Source: Fibrobacterota bacterium
Lineage (GTDB): Bacteria; Fibrobacterota; Chitinivibrionia; Chitinivibrionales; FEN-1185
Reading direction: 5' to 3'
Assembly (NCBI GenBank): GCA_003165595.1
Contig: PLWQ01000028.1
Location: 117,142-181,141, forward strand
DNA length: 64,000 nt
Positions 60,498 to 64,000 of this stretch are shown here, piece after piece. A program made the position numbers and the translations under genes. Position 1 is the first letter of the stretch. Each line of letters begins with the position of its first letter. The notes beneath the pieces are model-generated. The model had not been told where the DNA came from, did no database searches, and saw nothing but the letters and a program-made list of their open reading frames with translations.

Positions 60498-62018
60498 ATG
60501 GCAGAACAGGAAAAAGAAGCTGCGGGAAAGCAGGCGCAGGACGCCCACGGCCTCGAATATATCTATCAGACGATGAATCTTTCGATTCCCCAGAAACAAG
60601 TTGACATTTCTGAATACAAGAACACCGAAGTACTCGCCGAAAGCGACGCAAACGAGCGCATCAGCGCCGCGCTCGCCGTTTTCCTCGACGGCATCACGGC
60701 ATCGACTCAGACCATCGACAAGATCGATAAGGCGATGCTCGACCACCATATAAGCGAAATTGACAGAAAGCTTTCCATGCAGATCGACGAGATAATGCAC
60801 CACCCCAACTTTCAGAAGATGGAAGCGGCATGGCGGAGCCTCAAATTCCTCGTCGACCGGACCGATTTCAAGAAGAACGTCAAGATCGACATTCTCGACG
60901 CCTCGAAGGACGATCTCGCCGAGGACTTCGAAGACGCGCCCGAGACAATCCAGTCGGGCCTGTACAAGCACGTGTACGTGAGCGAATACGACACTCCCGG
61001 CGGCGAGCCATACGGTTCGATTGTTTCGAATTACGAATTCGACAGCGGCCCGTCCGACATTACCCTCCTGCAGAACGTCTCAAAAGTTTCGGCCGCCTGC
61101 CATTGCCCTTTTCTCGGAACAGCGTGCCCGAAATTTTTCGGCAAGGAAACCATCCAGGATCTCACAAAGATCGAGGACCTTCACAACTATATGGAGCGCT
61201 CCGAGTTTCTCAAGTGGAACTCTTTCCGCCAGACCGAAGACTCGCGTTACGTGGGTCTCATGCTGCCCCGGTTCATGCTTCGCCTTCCCTATGGGCCGGA
61301 CACGCAGCCCGTCAAGGAGTTCAACTACGTCGAGAACGTCAAGGGAACCGATCACGACAAATACCTGTGGGGAAATTCCACGTTCGCGTTTGCCGCAAAC
61401 ATGGTTCGGTCCTACATCGAAAACGGGTGGTGCGTTCAGATTCGGGGACCCGAAGCAGGTGGAAAAGTGGAAGATCTTCCCGTGCATATTTACGACGTCG
61501 GCAAGGGCAAGCAGATGAAAATTCCCACGGAAATTCTTATTCCGGAAACCCGCGAATTCGAGTTCGCTCAGGAAGGGTTCATCCCGCTTTCGTTCTACAA
61601 GAACCGCAACTACGCGTGCTTTTTCTCAGCAAATTCCACCCAGAAGCCCACCGAGTACGATAATCCGGTGATAACGGCAAATATGCGCATCAATTCGCGT
61701 CTCCCCTACATCTTTCTTGTGTCGCGAATCGCGCACTACCTCAAGGTGATCCAGAGGGAAAATATCGGATCCACCAAGAACAAGGTCGTACTCCAGAATG
61801 AGCTTAACGCGTGGATAAAGGGCCTTGTTACGGAGATGAATGATCCGGGTCCGGATCTTATCTCCACACATCCTCTCAAGGCTGCCGAAGTCTCCGTCAG
61901 CGAAATCGAAGACAATCCGGGGTTCTTCAGGGTAAGCCTTTCGGTCATGCCTCATTTCCAGATCGAGGGAATCGACATCAACCTGTCGCTCGTTTCCCAG
62001 ATGCCGAAAGGGAAGTAA
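60498..62018 (+). CDS. tssC: Type VI secretion contractile sheath large subunit
   Basis: 506 residues, usual length. EAAWRSLKFLVDRTDFKKNV, GEPYGSIVSNYEFDSGPSDI (each family-typical) and FIPLSFYKNRNYACFFSANS identify EvpB/TssC. ATG after GAGTTGAAATT. A hairpin with a CRP-type site follows, separating it from hcp and likely lowering readthrough. Confidence 0.98.
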   Translation: MAEQEKEAAGKQAQDAHGLEYIYQTMNLSIPQKQVDISEYKNTEVLAESDANERISAALAVFLDGITASTQTIDKIDKAMLDHHISEIDRKLSMQIDEIMHHPNFQKMEAAWRSLKFLVDRTDFKKNVKIDILDASKDDLAEDFEDAPETIQSGLYKHVYVSEYDTPGGEPYGSIVSNYEFDSGPSDITLLQNVSKVSAACHCPFLGTACPKFFGKETIQDLTKIEDLHNYMERSEFLKWNSFRQTEDSRYVGLMLPRFMLRLPYGPDTQPVKEFNYVENVKGTDHDKYLWGNSTFAFAANMVRSYIENGWCVQIRGPEAGGKVEDLPVHIYDVGKGKQMKIPTEILIPETREFEFAQEGFIPLSFYKNRNYACFFSANSTQKPTEYDNPVITANMRINSRLPYIFLVSRIAHYLKVIQRENIGSTKNKVVLQNELNAWIKGLVTEMNDPGPDLISTHPLKAAEVSVSEIEDNPGFFRVSLSVMPHFQIEGIDINLSLVSQMPKGK

Positions 62019-62021
62019 GAA

Positions 62022-62059
62022 AAACGCCGGTTTGTGACGCACGTCACAGACCGGCGTTT
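62022..62059. promoter_or_regulatory. Long hairpin with embedded CRP-type palindrome upstream of hcp
   Basis: AAACGCCGGTTTGTGAC (62022-62038) pairs with GTCACAGACCGGCGTTT (62043-62059) over four bases, with one G-T mismatch. Inside it, TGTGACGCACGTCACA (62033-62048) is a perfect TGTGA-N6-TCACA. It could end tssC transcripts and let hcp be controlled alone. Confidence 0.7.
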
Positions 62060-62135
62060 CGCATGATGGTATTTTCTTTATCGGCACACATGAACCGTCT
62101 ACCCTGAAACCTTTACAAACCGAAAGGAGTTTCTC

Positions 62136-62633
62136 ATGCCGACCCCAGCATATCTGTGGATCAAGAATGAAACCGGAGCCGACGTCAAGGGTTCCGTCGA
62201 CGTAGCGAACCGCGAAGGAAGCATCGAGGTGCTCGAGTTCCACCACGAAGTACGCATGCCCACCGACCCGGATACCGGACGACTCACCGGCACCCGCAAG
62301 CACGAATCGCTGACGTTCGTCAAGGCCTTCGACGCGTCATCGCCGTATTTGTTCAAGGCGGTGTGCGAAGGCGAGACCTTCAAGAGTGCCGAGTTCAAAT
62401 GGTACACCATAGACGATACCGGCAGCGAGAAGGAGTATTTCAACCACAAGCTCGAGGGCGTCAAGGTCTCTTCTGTCAAATCGTTCATGCCCAACGTCAA
62501 GGACCCCACAAAGGAACGTTACACCCACTTGGAAGAGGTCTCGATGCGCTACCGCAAGATCACCTGGACCTTCCTCGATGGAAACCTTCAGGCCTCCGAC
62601 TCGTGGGCAGAGGGAAGGGAAGGCGGCAAGTAG
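62136..62633 (+). CDS. hcp: Type VI secretion tube protein Hcp
   Basis: 165 residues. Hcp signature PAYLWIKNETGADVKGSV, then EFHHEVRMPTD and the C-terminal EEVSMRYRKITWTFLDGN. Hexamers form the inner tube and carry effectors. Separate hairpin and terminator flank it, so it is likely its own transcript. Confidence 0.97.
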   Translation: MPTPAYLWIKNETGADVKGSVDVANREGSIEVLEFHHEVRMPTDPDTGRLTGTRKHESLTFVKAFDASSPYLFKAVCEGETFKSAEFKWYTIDDTGSEKEYFNHKLEGVKVSSVKSFMPNVKDPTKERYTHLEEVSMRYRKITWTFLDGNLQASDSWAEGREGGK

Positions 62634-62663
62634 CTCACTCAGCTTGTTGCCGATCGTTTGGTG

Positions 62664-62697
62664 CAGGGGCGTCGCGTGCGGCGCCCCTGTTTTTATT
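62664..62697 (+). terminator. Rho-independent terminator of hcp
   Basis: CAGGGGCG (62664-62671) with CGCCCCTG (62682-62689), then TTTTTATTT. Confidence 0.93.
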
Positions 62698-62739
62698 TCT
62701 AGGAAAGGTTCATCCGCTTCCCTTATATTTATCCGATAG

Positions 62740-63804
62740 ATGAAATACGCACCTGTCATCTGCATCATGTCGGTTGCGGTGGCGCTTGCATCCGCTCAGG
62801 TGCCTGTTGCCGGACTTCAGGCCTTTTACCCGTTCGACAGCACCGCCAACGATTCCACCGGCCGCGTGCTCAATAACGGCAAGCTCTACTTGACAAACCC
62901 AACTCCGTTTGTCATCGACCGGACCGGAAAGGGGTTGGCTGCCAATTTCGACGGCATCGACGATTTCATTCTCATTCCCAACAAATCCTCCTTTAATCTT
63001 CCTCGCGACAGCGCGGTGATTTCCGTGTGGCACGACGCCGATGCCTGCACCAGGGTCGGAACCGGCCGGCACGCCATCTGGGACCTTTTCGAGCTTTCCA
63101 GCACCGGCATGAGGCGGGAAATGACGCTCTTTCTCACGGACAAGAGGGACTCATCCGCAAACCTTTACCGGCTGGTCGAGGCGGTTGCTTGCGTGAGCAA
63201 CAATACCGATACGCAAGTACTTGTTCTGCCGTTCTCCCTTTACGGCGCCGGATGGCACCACACGGCGGTATCCTGGGAAAAACCGGACCTGAGACTCTAT
63301 GTCGATGGATTACTCAGGGGGCACGTCTCCGCATCTCTCACAGACGCCAAAATGTCAACCAATAATAGAACCACCTATTTCGGGACGGACATCGCAACGG
63401 CGACAAAGTGCTTTTGCGGACAAATCGACGACGTCCGGCTTTACAATCAGGCTCTTTCCGATTCCGAAGTGGGTCTACTGGCCAACGAGGGGGGCACAAT
63501 AGGTATTACTCAGGTTCCCGGCATACACGAACGATCGCCTCTCAGGATTGTTTTTCATTGCGCCGGCGGCGTCCACGCTTCCGCATCGTTTTTCAACCCT
63601 GCCGCCGTTTCCTTGCTGCCGAGTTCCGTGGCAATTTACACCGTTTCGGGAAGGCTCGTGGAACATGCTGCGTGCAGGCCGGAAAATGCCGCCACGGCAG
63701 TTTGCGACATGAGAACGACAGGTGCGGGGGGCAGCGTGTTTGTCGCAAGAGTGTTATTTCCAAATGGGAGAACACTTTCTGCGCCGATCATTTTTGTACA
63801 ATGA
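62740..63804 (+). CDS. LamG-domain exported protein with sorting-type tail
   Basis: 354 residues, signal peptide about 1-20. A LamG/concanavalin-like domain spans about 25-255: GLQAFYPFDSTANDSTGR, ADFDG-type AANFDGIDDFILIP, WHHTAVSWEKPDLRLYVDG and IDDVRLYNQALSDSEV are typical. The last ~85 residues are a strand-rich tail with VAIYTVSGRLVEH. Likely a surface glycan-binding protein. It follows hcp but has an export signal and its own likely start, so it is not a clear T6SS effector. Confidence 0.85.
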   Translation: MKYAPVICIMSVAVALASAQVPVAGLQAFYPFDSTANDSTGRVLNNGKLYLTNPTPFVIDRTGKGLAANFDGIDDFILIPNKSSFNLPRDSAVISVWHDADACTRVGTGRHAIWDLFELSSTGMRREMTLFLTDKRDSSANLYRLVEAVACVSNNTDTQVLVLPFSLYGAGWHHTAVSWEKPDLRLYVDGLLRGHVSASLTDAKMSTNNRTTYFGTDIATATKCFCGQIDDVRLYNQALSDSEVGLLANEGGTIGITQVPGIHERSPLRIVFHCAGGVHASASFFNPAAVSLLPSSVAIYTVSGRLVEHAACRPENAATAVCDMRTTGAGGSVFVARVLFPNGRTLSAPIIFVQ

Positions 63805-63937
63805 GTGAAGAAATTGGATGGTCCGCATACGTATTATGCCAATCCCACCCGCTGTCCGGACCAAACCACTTCTGTGCGGTGGGGCCGGTTCTTGAGTTCG
63901 AATAAGAACAAATCACGCACTTGGTTCCAGATGATAA

Positions 63938-63998
63938 TGAATCCCAAAGTTTGCGCATTGCAGGCTGCTCACTGGGGTGTACATCCGGTTGTAATCGC
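63938..63998 (-). repeat. Dispersed repeat R3, copy 2 (reverse)
   Basis: Reverse complement of 23053-23113 at 57 of 61 bases; the four differences sit in a GTCG/CCCA block and one A/G. The copy is near the window edge and may extend past it. Confidence 0.8.
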
Positions 63999-64000
63999 GG

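Noticed and set aside
62740..63804. T6SS effector next to hcp
   Set aside because: It has a Sec signal peptide, a LamG domain and a surface-sorting-type tail, and a strong terminator separates it from hcp.

Overview
The window looks like a chromosomal segment of a Gram-negative, polysaccharide-degrading bacterium. Exported GH9, GH5 and GH105 enzymes carry C-terminal tails that resemble type IX (Por-type) sorting domains. There is also an Agl/Glt-like proton-driven envelope machine and a type VI secretion system. This combination suggests Fibrobacterota or a neighbouring lineage. That is inference from gene content: no rRNA or other marker gene lies in the window.

Region 1 (1-15885, minus strand) is one long, tightly packed gene train. 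In transcription order it encodes a MerR-like regulator, two paralogous outer-membrane-type proteins, two giant TPR proteins (one with a jelly-roll-like domain), a small exported protein, ExbB/TolQ, ExbD/TolR, a STAS protein, a second ExbD, a TonB/AgmX-like transducer, a Wza-type export protein and a Wzc-type tyrosine autokinase cut by the window edge. The layout resembles the myxobacterial Agl/Glt gliding machine fused to exopolysaccharide export. It is the best candidate here for an undescribed system.

Region 2 (16239-30542) holds an ABC exporter pair, an EamA transporter remnant, a GH105 enzyme, a carbohydrate-binding protein, several lipoproteins or exported proteins, WG-repeat and lipocalin proteins, a beta-helix/PEGA divergent pair, and an ECF sigma/FecR pair.

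Region 3 (30618-42320) has GH9 and GH5 cellulases, a SagB-like nitroreductase, an EndoQ-UvrD fusion, a cupin, a candidate small RNA and pyrR-pyrB-pyrC.

Region 4 (42780-63804) carries a type VI secretion system in two pieces, tssE-F-G on the minus strand and tssA-B-C-hcp on the plus strand. Between them lie thymidylate synthase, a second GH5, SWIB, YifB/ComM, ArgJ, LysM, GlgC, a primary-type sigma factor and an Mth938-like protein. Perfect TGTGA-N6-TCACA palindromes precede both tssA and hcp.

Three families of dispersed non-coding repeats fill the larger gaps. One, called R1 here, shows compensatory base changes in its stems. No tRNA, rRNA, CRISPR array or intact transposase was seen. Start sites were chosen from ribosome-binding sites, signal peptides and gene overlaps.
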